DNA of 64,000 bases from Novosphingobium colocasiae. Lineage in GTDB: Bacteria; Pseudomonadota; Alphaproteobacteria; Sphingomonadales; Sphingomonadaceae. The translations under genes were made by a program, and so were the position numbers. The stretch covers positions 48,147 through 112,146 of the forward strand of contig NZ_BMZA01000001.1 of assembly GCF_014652555.1 (NCBI RefSeq), given 5' to 3'. The stretch's first letter is position 1. Each line of letters opens with the position of its first letter. A model generated the notes under the pieces. The model was not told the DNA's origin, searched no databases, and was given only the letters and a program-made list of their open reading frames with translations. Shown here piece by piece: positions 52,259 through 60,458 of this stretch.

Positions 52259-52951
52259 GTGAGCCGAGTCAAGATGTTCGGCGCGATTCCGCGCAAGCCG
52301 GGGATCACGTCGAAGTGGTTCCACGATCACTATCGCCATCCCCACGGCACCATGGGCCGCCACATCTCGACGATGCGGGCCTATACGCAGAGCCATCAGG
52401 TCCACTCCGACCTGCTGGGCGAAAAGCAGACCCATTTCGAAGCCTGCGCCGAAGTGTGGTTCGATTGCGCCGCCGATGCGCTTACCTTTCCGCAGGAACC
52501 CAACTACGTGGCGATGCTGATCCCTGACGAGCCCTTGTTCGTCGACATGGAAAAGCTGCGGTTTGTTTTTGCCGAGGAAGAAGTGCTGCAGTCGGGTGCG
52601 GACTGGAACGAGGAGGGGGTGGAGACCGGCGACAAGCTGTTCCGGCTCGATCGCCGGCCGATAAGCTGCAAGCTGCTCCAGTTCGTGCTGGCCGAAGGAG
52701 ATGGCCGCTGGGATGACGAGGGTGACCTCGAACTCGGCCGCCGGATCGGCGCGCTGCGCCACGTCCGCTGCCGGCCCTCGCCGGTGGTCCACCCGGACGG
52801 TGCGTTCTGCATCGGTGTGCGCGAACTCTACTGGCCGACGCAGACCGCCATGGAAGAAGGCGTGGCCAGCGATCCCCAGGCTTGGGCGGAGTTGCTGCAC
52901 CGGCCGGGCGAATCGATCGAATACGTCGCCCACGCCGAACGGTTCATGTAA
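52259..52951 (+). CDS. Tandem EthD-domain protein
   Basis: Dimeric alpha+beta barrel EthD-type protein (230 aa) with two repeats: KMFGAIPRKPGITSKWFHDHYRHPHG in the first half (catalytic-type His residues) and KLLQFVLAEGDGRW in the second. EthD is needed with P450 systems in ether degradation, but homologues are usually uncharacterised. The GTG start at 52259 has GAGGAGAGAG upstream. Confidence 0.8.
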   Translation: MSRVKMFGAIPRKPGITSKWFHDHYRHPHGTMGRHISTMRAYTQSHQVHSDLLGEKQTHFEACAEVWFDCAADALTFPQEPNYVAMLIPDEPLFVDMEKLRFVFAEEEVLQSGADWNEEGVETGDKLFRLDRRPISCKLLQFVLAEGDGRWDDEGDLELGRRIGALRHVRCRPSPVVHPDGAFCIGVRELYWPTQTAMEEGVASDPQAWAELLHRPGESIEYVAHAERFM

Positions 52952-52957
52952 TCAAAA

Positions 52958-52989
52958 AGGGCGGGTCAGGCCGTAGCCTGTCCCGTCCC
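52958..52989. terminator. Probable terminator between convergent genes
   Basis: GGGCGGGTCAGGC followed four bases later by GCCTGTCCCGTCCC forms a strong stem with one or two mismatches. An A-run on its left gives a T-run on the minus strand, serving the NmrA-like gene. Confidence 0.5.
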
Positions 52990-53009
52990 CTCGATAGCGA
53001 AAACGCCGA

Positions 53010-53876
53010 TCAGCCCGGCAGGGCGGGGGCGAGCTTTTCCTGCGCCCAAGCACGGAAGCCGATCGGGCTGCCGACCAGCGCGGTCAGCGGGCCGGTGTCG
53101 TTCTCGGCGGGCTTGGTGGCCAGCCACTTGTAGAGATCGACGCCCTGCGGCCAGTGTTCCTCGATCGCGGCCATCGGCACTTCGACTGCTACGGCCGGTC
53201 TGCCGGCGATCTCTCCGATCGTGGCCGCCATCTGCGCGGTGCTGCCGACATCGCCGACGAGATCGATTTCGGCGTTGCGATAAGCATCGGGGTTGGCGAA
53301 CACCGCGGCCGCGGCGCGGCCGATATCGTCCGAGCAGACCAGCGCCAGCGGCACATCGGTCGGCATGGCCATGGCGACGACCAGCGTGCCGTCGTTCTCG
53401 GTCACGGGGAAATATGTCAGGAAGTTGTCCATGAACCACGCCGGGCGCAGGATCGTGGCATCCAGATGCAGTTCGGCGATGCGTTCCTCGATCGCGCGCT
53501 TGCCGCCCACCGACAGCACGCCCCTGGAACCGCCGATCTGGGCCGACTGGTAGATGAAGTGCCCGGTGCCGACTTCGCGGACGCTTTCCGCGACCATGAT
53601 GCCCTGGATGGCCTGGCCGATGTCCCAGCGATCCTGCAGCGAAGGGCCCGAAAAATAGACTGCGTCCGAACCGCTGATGGCGGCGCGCAGCGCGACGCGG
53701 TCCTCCATGTCGGCGGCCACCGGCTCGGCACCCAGCGCGGCGACCGCGCGAGCCTTGTCTCCGGTGGTGTCGCGGGTGACCGCGCGGACGTTCCAGCCTG
53801 CGTCCAGCATGGCGCGAACCACGCCGCCGCCTGCCGTGCCGGTTCCGCCGAATACCGTTACCGTGCCTGAACCCAT
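53010..53876 (-). CDS. NmrA-like NAD(P)-binding protein
   Basis: Rossmann-fold protein (288 aa) of the atypical SDR/NmrA type: VTVFGGTGTAGGG near the N-terminus, GSDAVYFSGPS, and no classical Tyr-x3-Lys. Possible roles are redox sensing or reduction of an unsaturated intermediate. The ATG at 53876 is used; one two codons earlier is also possible (GGGAGAAC lies upstream of both). Confidence 0.82.
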   Translation of the reverse strand: MGSGTVTVFGGTGTAGGGVVRAMLDAGWNVRAVTRDTTGDKARAVAALGAEPVAADMEDRVALRAAISGSDAVYFSGPSLQDRWDIGQAIQGIMVAESVREVGTGHFIYQSAQIGGSRGVLSVGGKRAIEERIAELHLDATILRPAWFMDNFLTYFPVTENDGTLVVAMAMPTDVPLALVCSDDIGRAAAAVFANPDAYRNAEIDLVGDVGSTAQMAATIGEIAGRPAVAVEVPMAAIEEHWPQGVDLYKWLATKPAENDTGPLTALVGSPIGFRAWAQEKLAPALPG

Positions 53877-53955
53877 GACCATGTTCTCCCGATGTGCCGC
53901 CCTGCGGCTTTTGCGGTGCCCTCTATGGACGAGGCGAGATTGCGACGCAACAATA

Positions 53956-53973
53956 CCTGACCGATAGAACAGG
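53956..53973. promoter_or_regulatory. Candidate operator, family II
   Basis: CCTGACCGATAGAACAGG is 80 bases upstream of the NmrA-like start and nearly repeats the site at 25519. Confidence 0.45.
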
Positions 53974-54041
53974 AAATTTGCCATGATCCGCCGTCGCGCG
54001 GGATCAGGAGCTAGAAATTCACCGCAAAACCGCGATGCAAT

Positions 54042-54059
54042 GTTGACTTATTGGTCAGG
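54042..54059. promoter_or_regulatory. Candidate operator, family II
   Basis: The minus strand reads CCTGACCAATAAGTCAAC. It is 62 bases upstream of SnoaL-like protein 3 in the 244-base divergent gap that also holds the site at 53956. Confidence 0.45.
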
Positions 54060-54120
54060 GATGCGAACTTCCCCGGTAAATATCGGCCCGATTGTGGAGC
54101 TGACCGGAGAGGAGTGGATC

Positions 54121-54531
54121 ATGACCGATAGCCGTCAGATCGCGAAGGCGTTTTTCGACAAGTTGTGCTCGGGTGATTTCATGGGCGGGTTCGCCACGCT
54201 CAGCGATGATGCGACCTGGACGATCATCGGGGATACCCCGCTGTCCAAGCATTTCACCAAGGATCGGTTGATTTCGGACATGATCCCGATGCTTTCCACG
54301 TTCAAGGAACCCGCGCAGATGGCGGTCCAGGAAATCATCGCGGAAAACGATCGCGCCGTGGTGATTGCCAGCGTGAAGGGCGTCGGCCCCTATGGGCCTT
54401 ACGTGCAGAATCCCTACTGCTTCATCCTGCGCACCCGCGACGGGCAGATCACCGAAATCGTCGAGTACCTCGATACCGTTGCGGTCGAAACCGCGCTGGT
54501 GGGCCGCAAGCTCGTTGACGCGAACGCCTGA
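54121..54531 (+). CDS. SnoaL-like (NTF2-fold) protein 3
   Basis: NTF2-fold protein (136 aa), paralogue of the one at 50691-51095 (shared VGPYGPYVQNPYCFIL segment and GQITEIVEYLDT). Start 54121 has GGAGAGGAG upstream. Divergent from the NmrA-like gene, with two family II sites in the gap. Confidence 0.83.
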   Translation: MTDSRQIAKAFFDKLCSGDFMGGFATLSDDATWTIIGDTPLSKHFTKDRLISDMIPMLSTFKEPAQMAVQEIIAENDRAVVIASVKGVGPYGPYVQNPYCFILRTRDGQITEIVEYLDTVAVETALVGRKLVDANA

Positions 54532-54557
54532 GCGCAATCTCCCGATACAAGGATACG

Positions 54558-55316
54558 ATGATGTTTGATCTCACCGGCAAGTCGATTGTCGTGACCGGCG
54601 CGGCGTCCGGCATTGGCGCGGGCACCGCGCAGCGCCTGCGGCGCGCCGGGGCGAATGTGCTGATCGGCGATCTCGCCGATGGAGCGGCGCAGGCAGCGGA
54701 ATGGGGCTGCGCGTTCCAGCGCACCGACGTTTCGGACCCGGCGCAGATGACCGGGCTGCTGGACAAGGCGGTGGAACTGCATGGCGGGCTTGACGTCCTG
54801 GTCAACAACGCCGCCGCCGCCGGTGTCCACAATATGGCCGAGGCCGACGAGGCGCGGGCGGAACGCTATTTCCGGATCAACGCGATGAGCGTGCTGGTTG
54901 GCATGCGCGAGGCGGTGAAGCGGATGAAGCCCGGCGGCGCGATCGTGAACATCGCCTCGCTTTCGGGTGCGCGCGGTACGCCGGGCTGGGGCGAATACGG
55001 GATGAGCAAGGCGGCGATCATTTCCGCCACGCAGACCGCCGCGCTGGAATTCGGCCCGCTCGGCATCCGGGTCAACGCGATCAGCCCCGGCGGGATCGCC
55101 ACGCCGCTGTCGATCTCGATCAACGGCGATGCACTGACCCGCGCACTGGAAGTGCTGACGCCTGCGGGACGCGAAGGCCAGCCTGACGATATCGCCGCCG
55201 CCGTTCACTTCCTGGCAAGCAGCGATGCGAGCTACATCACCGGCCAGAACCTGTTCGTCGATGGCGGCTGGTCGATCGGGACGACCGTGCAGACGATCGG
55301 CAAGATACTGAGCTGA
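54558..55316 (+). CDS. Short-chain dehydrogenase
   Basis: Classical SDR (252 aa): VTGAASGIG at 12-20, NNAAAAG near 89, Tyr and Lys in EYGMSKAA. It follows SnoaL-like protein 3 and ends at a strong terminator, giving a two-gene unit. Confidence 0.9.
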   Translation: MMFDLTGKSIVVTGAASGIGAGTAQRLRRAGANVLIGDLADGAAQAAEWGCAFQRTDVSDPAQMTGLLDKAVELHGGLDVLVNNAAAAGVHNMAEADEARAERYFRINAMSVLVGMREAVKRMKPGGAIVNIASLSGARGTPGWGEYGMSKAAIISATQTAALEFGPLGIRVNAISPGGIATPLSISINGDALTRALEVLTPAGREGQPDDIAAAVHFLASSDASYITGQNLFVDGGWSIGTTVQTIGKILS

Positions 55317-55329
55317 TCGGCCGCAATAC

Positions 55330-55369
55330 AAAAGGGCCCGGTTGCAGCGATGCAACCGGGCCCTTTTTT
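55330..55369. terminator. Bidirectional intrinsic terminator
   Basis: A perfect 16-bp stem (55331-55346 with 55351-55366, 4-base loop) with A-run and T-run on its flanks separates the plus-strand SDR and minus-strand LvaB-like genes. Confidence 0.92.
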
Positions 55370-55387
55370 ACGTCCGTGTCCGGCCGG

Positions 55388-55885
55388 TCAGCCGATCAGT
55401 TCGCCGATCTGGCGGATGATGCCGGGATCGGCTTCAAAGCCCGAACCCAGGAACCATGCGCGCTGGCGTTCGATGGGCAGGGCCATCGCATCGACTACGA
55501 TCGCGCGCACGGCGGGCCGATCCGCAGCGTCAAGCCCATCGATCAGCGCCGAGATCGCGCCGTGCAGTGCGGCGCGGGCTTCCTCGATGTCCTGATTTTC
55601 GATCGCGGGGTCGGCCAGCGCGGCTTCAAGTGCCGCAGTTGGTGCCTTGAGCGTTTCGGTCGCAACGACCGCGTCAAGCCTGGCAGCCAGATCCAGCGCA
55701 TCACGCGACATGGCCCGAATGAACCGCCGGGTAATCGGCAGGTGCTGGCGCACCATGCCAAGCGTCGCGATTGACAGGTGCAACTGTTCCGCGGCGATCT
55801 TTTCGTCCAGCTTGAGGCCCGGGGCCACGGCTTCCTGCAGGGCCTTGATGACCATCTGCAACTGGAGGTCGGAATCGGGAACCAT
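55388..55885 (-). CDS. LvaB-like small protein, copy 2
   Basis: Helical protein (165 aa) coupled to the kinase by a one-base overlap (TGATG). Its layout (N-terminal helix, C-terminal AWFLGSGFEAD) resembles copy 1 at 33124-33591 but the two are quite divergent. By position it is the LvaB-like partner. Confidence 0.7.
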   Translation of the reverse strand: MVPDSDLQLQMVIKALQEAVAPGLKLDEKIAAEQLHLSIATLGMVRQHLPITRRFIRAMSRDALDLAARLDAVVATETLKAPTAALEAALADPAIENQDIEEARAALHGAISALIDGLDAADRPAVRAIVVDAMALPIERQRAWFLGSGFEADPGIIRQIGELIG

Positions 55886-57093
55886 CAGATTACCTCCTTG
55901 AGCGTGCGGCGCAGTTGTTCGATGAGCGGGAAGCTGACCATGGCCAGCCAGCCGACAACGATGTCCTGGTGCGTCTTGGCTGCGTGCGCCACGCGATAGC
56001 CGGTGCCGAGGCAGATCGCGATCGACATGTAGTTGCACAGCACGCGGTAGTAGGTCAGGCGTTCGCGATCGACCGTCAGCCCGGACAGGCGCTCGTAGGC
56101 AGCCAGATATTCCTCGTAAGGCAGCATGCCGCAGATCAGGCGCTCGGTGCCTTCCTCGTTGAAGTGGCCGAACGAATCCATCATCGACCAGGCCAGGTCC
56201 TGGTGCCGGTCGCCCAGCAGCGCCAGTTCCCAATCGAGCCAGGCGGTGATCTCGTTCGTGTCCTCGTCGTAAAGGAAATTGCCGGCGCGGCAGTCCCCAT
56301 GGACAAGGCTTACATGGTCGAGCGGGGGCGCATTGGCGATCAGCCAATCATAGGCGACATCCATCAGCGGCTCGTCCTGACGGCGGTCTTCATCCCAAAC
56401 GCGACGCCACCAGTTAACGAAACGGATCACGCTTTCGTTCGAACCTACTTCGGCCTTGTCATAGCTCGGCAGCTTGTCGGCCAGTTCGGCACCGATGCGG
56501 TGGAAGCGACCGATCTGCTCAAGGAACTGCTCGGCGATCGTCGCGCGCAAGTCCGGCCCGTAGTTGAGGCCGATCCCCGTCACCTGCTGGGAGGTGAGGT
56601 TCGAGGGCTTGGTCACGCCCTGGGCGAAGCCGTAGATCAGCGCCGGATGTGGCAGATGTTCGCCTTCGGCATCGACCCAGAAGCACGGCGGCACCGGCAC
56701 CACGCCATCCAGCGCCTGGAGCAGCTCGAATTCACGCTTGCGGCTGGTTTCCACCACCGATTCGGTGGGCTCCATGCGCAGCACCATCGGCGACTGGCGG
56801 CGTTCGCCGTTCTCGGTCCAATCGAGGTCGAAGGCGACCTGGATCTTGGAGGCCCCGCCGGTTAGCCAGCGGGGATTTGCGATGGTGAAATCATCGCCGA
56901 CGTTGGCGCGGATCAGGCTGGCCGTTGCGGTGACCAGCTCGTCCAGCGTGTGGGCGGCGTAACGCTCACCATTACGGCGCAGGCGCATCTTGCGGGTCAG
57001 CGTGCGGTCGATCTCGGTCTCGACCGGGAAACGCGCGCGCATGCGTTCGATGAAGGCATCATCGGGGCAATCGCGAATGTCTGTAGCTTGCAT
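55885..57093 (-). CDS. LvaA-like APH-family kinase, copy 2
   Basis: APH-fold kinase (402 aa) with GGASKIQVAF, HGDCRAGNFL and WLDWELALLGD. It conserves the same order of motifs as copy 1. Likely phosphorylates a hydroxyacyl-CoA or another small hydroxylated metabolite. The ATG at 57093 is used; the quinone-oxidoreductase-like gene ends 40 bases upstream. Confidence 0.85.
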   Translation of the reverse strand: MQATDIRDCPDDAFIERMRARFPVETEIDRTLTRKMRLRRNGERYAAHTLDELVTATASLIRANVGDDFTIANPRWLTGGASKIQVAFDLDWTENGERRQSPMVLRMEPTESVVETSRKREFELLQALDGVVPVPPCFWVDAEGEHLPHPALIYGFAQGVTKPSNLTSQQVTGIGLNYGPDLRATIAEQFLEQIGRFHRIGAELADKLPSYDKAEVGSNESVIRFVNWWRRVWDEDRRQDEPLMDVAYDWLIANAPPLDHVSLVHGDCRAGNFLYDEDTNEITAWLDWELALLGDRHQDLAWSMMDSFGHFNEEGTERLICGMLPYEEYLAAYERLSGLTVDRERLTYYRVLCNYMSIAICLGTGYRVAHAAKTHQDIVVGWLAMVSFPLIEQLRRTLKEVI

Positions 57094-57133
57094 GGGGTGG
57101 GGATTTTCCGTCTGGAGTTGAAGATGGTGTCGA

Positions 57134-58150
57134 TCAGCCCAGTTCGATGACAACCTTGCCGAGGTGCGAGGCCTTGCGCAGATATTCGAAAGCGTCACCC
57201 GCCTTTTCGAACGGGAAGCTGCGATCGATGACCGGCGCGATGCCGTGCGTTTCGAGCGCGGCGGCCAGGTTTTCGAAATGCTGGCGTGAGCCGACCATGA
57301 TGCCGCGCACCAAGAGGCCGCTGACGAGGATGGCGAGCGGATCGATGGTGCCTTGCGCGATCACGCCGACCATGGCGATCTCACCGCCACGGCGCAGCGC
57401 TGCCATGGTTTGTGCCATGGTGCCGGGGCCGGCGCTGTCGACCACCTTGTCGACCCCGCGCCCGCCGGTCAGCGCGCGCACGCTGGCACCCCAGTCGGCA
57501 TCCTTGGCGTAGTTGACGACATGGTCCGCGCCCATTGCGCTGGCGCGTTCGCCCTTGGCGTCGCTGGACGTGGTAATGATGACCTTCGCCCCGCCAGCCT
57601 TGGCCAGTTGCAGCGCCCAGATAGCGACGCCGCCGGTGCCCAGTGCCAGCACGGTCGATCCCGGCTGGATCGGTTCCTTGCCGTAAAGCGCGTTCCAGGC
57701 GGTAACCGCTGCGCAGGGCAGGGTGCTGGCATCGGCATAGCTCATGTGCGCGGGGATGCGCACCAGCCCGGCTTCATCGACGACGATGTATTCGGCCAGC
57801 ACGCCGTCGATCCCGCCGCCCAGCGCCGATCCGGCGTCGGCGTCTGCCATGTCGCCGCCGATCCAGCTCTGCATGAAGATCGGGCACACCCGATCGCCGA
57901 CGGCAAGGCGGTTGCAGCCTTCACCGAGTTCCACGATCTCGCCCGCACCGTCAGAAAGCGGCACCACCCGTTCGGGCATGGCGACGGGATAGAGCCCGTC
58001 CACCATCAGCAGATCGCGGAAGTTGAGCGAAAAGGCCTTCATGCGCAGCAGCACCTGGCCCCTGCCGGGCGTGGGAACGGGGCGGTCTTCAAGCTGAAGG
58101 CCGGCAACGCCCTTGCCGGGCTGGATCGTGTAGGTGCGGTTCTGCGTCAT
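57134..58150 (-). CDS. Medium-chain dehydrogenase/reductase, zinc-independent
   Basis: NAD(P)-dependent MDR (338 aa) of the quinone-oxidoreductase-like group. The catalytic-zinc Cys and structural cysteines are missing. PLSDGAGEIVELGEG, LPCAAVTAWNAL and the ALGTGGVAIWALQLAK nucleotide motif are present. It probably reduces or oxidises an enone or alcohol in this branch. GAGAGGATACC precedes the start. Confidence 0.88.
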   Translation of the reverse strand: MTQNRTYTIQPGKGVAGLQLEDRPVPTPGRGQVLLRMKAFSLNFRDLLMVDGLYPVAMPERVVPLSDGAGEIVELGEGCNRLAVGDRVCPIFMQSWIGGDMADADAGSALGGGIDGVLAEYIVVDEAGLVRIPAHMSYADASTLPCAAVTAWNALYGKEPIQPGSTVLALGTGGVAIWALQLAKAGGAKVIITTSSDAKGERASAMGADHVVNYAKDADWGASVRALTGGRGVDKVVDSAGPGTMAQTMAALRRGGEIAMVGVIAQGTIDPLAILVSGLLVRGIMVGSRQHFENLAAALETHGIAPVIDRSFPFEKAGDAFEYLRKASHLGKVVIELG

Positions 58151-58162
58151 TATGGTATCCTC

Positions 58163-58543
58163 TCAGGCAGCGGTGTAATCGAAGATCACTTCTTCGTCAG
58201 CAAGGAACGCGCTGATCTTGGGCGGGTCGATGAACTGCTCCTCATCCGCCTGAAGCAGCCGGCTCGCCTCCTGTCCTTCCGGGGTTGCAAAGGCGGCCTG
58301 CATCGCTTCCTCGCTTTCCCACCACACTTCGGTCAGCCCGTCCGGCGGGCGTTTCCAGCCGCGGCCTTCACCGAACGCCTCGATCTCGGGAGAGACGCGT
58401 TTGTGGCTCTGGATATAGCGCACGAAGCCCATCGCCTTGGCATGCTTGCGCACCAGCGCGCCGTGTTCCACCAGCCACCGCTCGCGGAACTGCTCGTCGG
58501 TCATTTCCGGCTTCTTCCAGACTTCCACCACCATCTTTATCAT
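58163..58543 (-). CDS. EthD-domain protein
   Basis: EthD-type ferredoxin-fold protein (126 aa): MIKMVVEVWKKPEMTDEQFRERWL near the start and HGALVRKHAKAMGF. Single-domain counterpart of the tandem EthD protein at 52259. It precedes the MDR gene by 12 bases. Confidence 0.83.
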   Translation of the reverse strand: MIKMVVEVWKKPEMTDEQFRERWLVEHGALVRKHAKAMGFVRYIQSHKRVSPEIEAFGEGRGWKRPPDGLTEVWWESEEAMQAAFATPEGQEASRLLQADEEQFIDPPKISAFLADEEVIFDYTAA

Positions 58544-58554
58544 TATCGTTCTCC

Positions 58555-59310
58555 TTAGATCGAGTAGCCGCCATCGACGATCATAGGCGCCCCGGTCATG
58601 AACTTGGACATGTCGGAAAGCAGGAACATCGTCGCGTTGGCGATGTCCTCCATTTCGCCGAAGTGGCCGATCACGTGGCGCTGGCGCAGGCCTTCGAGCG
58701 CTTGCGAGAACACCGGATCGGCGATCAGTCCGCGTGCCATCGGCGTCATGATGAAGCCGGGGCAGATGGCGTTGACGCGGATCCCCAGCGGCCCGCCGTC
58801 GCAGGCAACGGCCTTGGTCAGGCCGACGACGCCGTGCTTGGCGGCGACATAGTCCGAAGCGTTGATCTGGCCGCGCAGGCCCGAGGAAGACGCCGTGTTG
58901 ACGATGGAACCGCCGCGCGTATCCTTCATCACCCGGAATTCATGCTTGATGCAGTAGAACACGCCGACCAGATCGATCCCGATCACCGCGTTGATATCGT
59001 CGGCGGTCAGTTCGTGGATCGGCTTGTTGCGCATCTCGATGCCGGCGTTGTTCATCGCCCCATCCAGCTTGCCGAACAGTTCGACCGCCTTGTCCACCGC
59101 GGCGGAAACGCTGGCTTCGTCAGCCACGTCGCAGACCTGGAAGTGCGCCTCGCCGCCGGCATCGCGGATCGCCTGGGCGACCGCTTCGCCAGCGTCCACC
59201 GAACGATCGGTGACGAGGACGCGGGCACCGTTGGCGGCGAAGGTTTCGGCGCACTGCTTGCCGATGCCGGATGCGGCACCGGTGATGAGGATGGACTTAT
59301 CGTTGAGCAT
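58555..59310 (-). CDS. Short-chain dehydrogenase
   Basis: Classical SDR (251 aa): ITGAASGIGKQ at 9-19, NNAGIEM near 88 and YVAAKHGVVG with catalytic Tyr and Lys. Eleven bases precede the EthD gene, so they are co-transcribed. Confidence 0.9.
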   Translation of the reverse strand: MLNDKSILITGAASGIGKQCAETFAANGARVLVTDRSVDAGEAVAQAIRDAGGEAHFQVCDVADEASVSAAVDKAVELFGKLDGAMNNAGIEMRNKPIHELTADDINAVIGIDLVGVFYCIKHEFRVMKDTRGGSIVNTASSSGLRGQINASDYVAAKHGVVGLTKAVACDGGPLGIRVNAICPGFIMTPMARGLIADPVFSQALEGLRQRHVIGHFGEMEDIANATMFLLSDMSKFMTGAPMIVDGGYSI

Positions 59311-59401
59311 TCGGGCGTTTCCTTGAAGGGAGGCAGGGTCAGCCGGCGGTGGCCGCCGACGGTTGCTAATTCAGGTGGCGGGCGCGCTGCCGGTCATCGC
59401 G

Positions 59402-60160
59402 TCAGCCGGGGAACAGGCCGCCATCCACGATCATCTCGCAGCCGGTGACATAGGAGGCGTCGTCCGAGCAGAGGAACAGCGAGGTACGCGCGATCTCCTC
59501 GGGATTGCCGATGCGCTTCATCGGGATCGAGGTGCGGATCATCTCGCGTTCTTCGGGCAGCATCGTCGCCAGTTGCGGGGTGTCGATCATGCCGGGATAG
59601 ATCGAATTCACGCGCACGCCCTTGTCGGCATATTCCTGCGCCGCCGCCTTGCTCATGCCGCGGATGGCCGATTTTGCACCGTGGAACGAGAAGCAGGTGA
59701 CGGTCGACATCATCGCCAGCACGGACGAGATGTTGACCACCGAACCGTTGCCGCTGGCGCGCAAATGCGGCATCGCCGCGCGCATGCCCAGCCAGGTGCC
59801 GGTCTGGTCGATCGAGACGATGTGGTTCCAGCCCTCCATCGTCTCATCCTCGACCCCGCGCATGTGGTTGAGGCCGGCGTTGTTCACCAGTGTGGTCAGC
59901 CCGCCAAACGTATCGACCGCCTGCGCCACGGCAGCGGCCCAGGAATCCTCGCTGGCGACGTCATGCTCGATTGCGATGGCGACACCGCCCGCGGCGACGA
60001 TTTCAGCGACGACCGATTCGGCCGCGCCGAGACGGATGTCGGTCACCGCCACCTTTGCGCCTTCGGCCGCGAAAACGCGGGCATGGGCAGCGCCGATGCC
60101 GCTGCCGCCGCCGGAAATCAACGCCACCTTGCCAGCCAAGCGGCCTTTGCCTTCGGTCAT
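59402..60160 (-). CDS. Short-chain dehydrogenase
   Basis: Classical SDR (252 aa): ISGGGSGIGAAH at 15-26, NNAGLNHM near 92; the catalytic region reads SFHGAKSAI, so the active Tyr is replaced by Phe-His in this frame. It may therefore be impaired or use a different residue. GGAGAGGT precedes the start. First gene of the minus operon from 60160 to 55388. Confidence 0.85.
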   Translation of the reverse strand: MTEGKGRLAGKVALISGGGSGIGAAHARVFAAEGAKVAVTDIRLGAAESVVAEIVAAGGVAIAIEHDVASEDSWAAAVAQAVDTFGGLTTLVNNAGLNHMRGVEDETMEGWNHIVSIDQTGTWLGMRAAMPHLRASGNGSVVNISSVLAMMSTVTCFSFHGAKSAIRGMSKAAAQEYADKGVRVNSIYPGMIDTPQLATMLPEEREMIRTSIPMKRIGNPEEIARTSLFLCSDDASYVTGCEMIVDGGLFPG

Positions 60161-60235
60161 TCACCTCTCCATGGGAAGTCTGAATTGGCAGCGTCCGGGC
60201 ACGCTCCGTGCACCGTCGCCATTCTGCGCCCAAAA

Positions 60236-60251
60236 CAGACCAAAAGGTCAG
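60236..60251. promoter_or_regulatory. Candidate operator, family II
   Basis: CAGACCAAAAGGTCAG lies in the 298-base divergent gap (60161-60458) between the SDR and the flavin monooxygenase genes. A second, weaker copy, TGACCATATGGTAG, is at 60365-60378. Nothing else was found in this gap. Confidence 0.55.
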
Positions 60252-60458
60252 CATGAGTCAAGCCCAACCTTGCTGACCGGGCAATAGGGGCTGCAAGACG
60301 AGGCGTCGGTATATGTGGCGATCTGCGGCCGCCGGGTTGACGCGGCCGCTTCAGTATCGCAAGTTGACCATATGGTAGATGAATGCCAAGGCGAGCTATG
60401 CCAAGCATCGCCGTCCGGCGAAATCGAGGCGGGCAAGCCTTAGGTAAGGGGAGAATGA

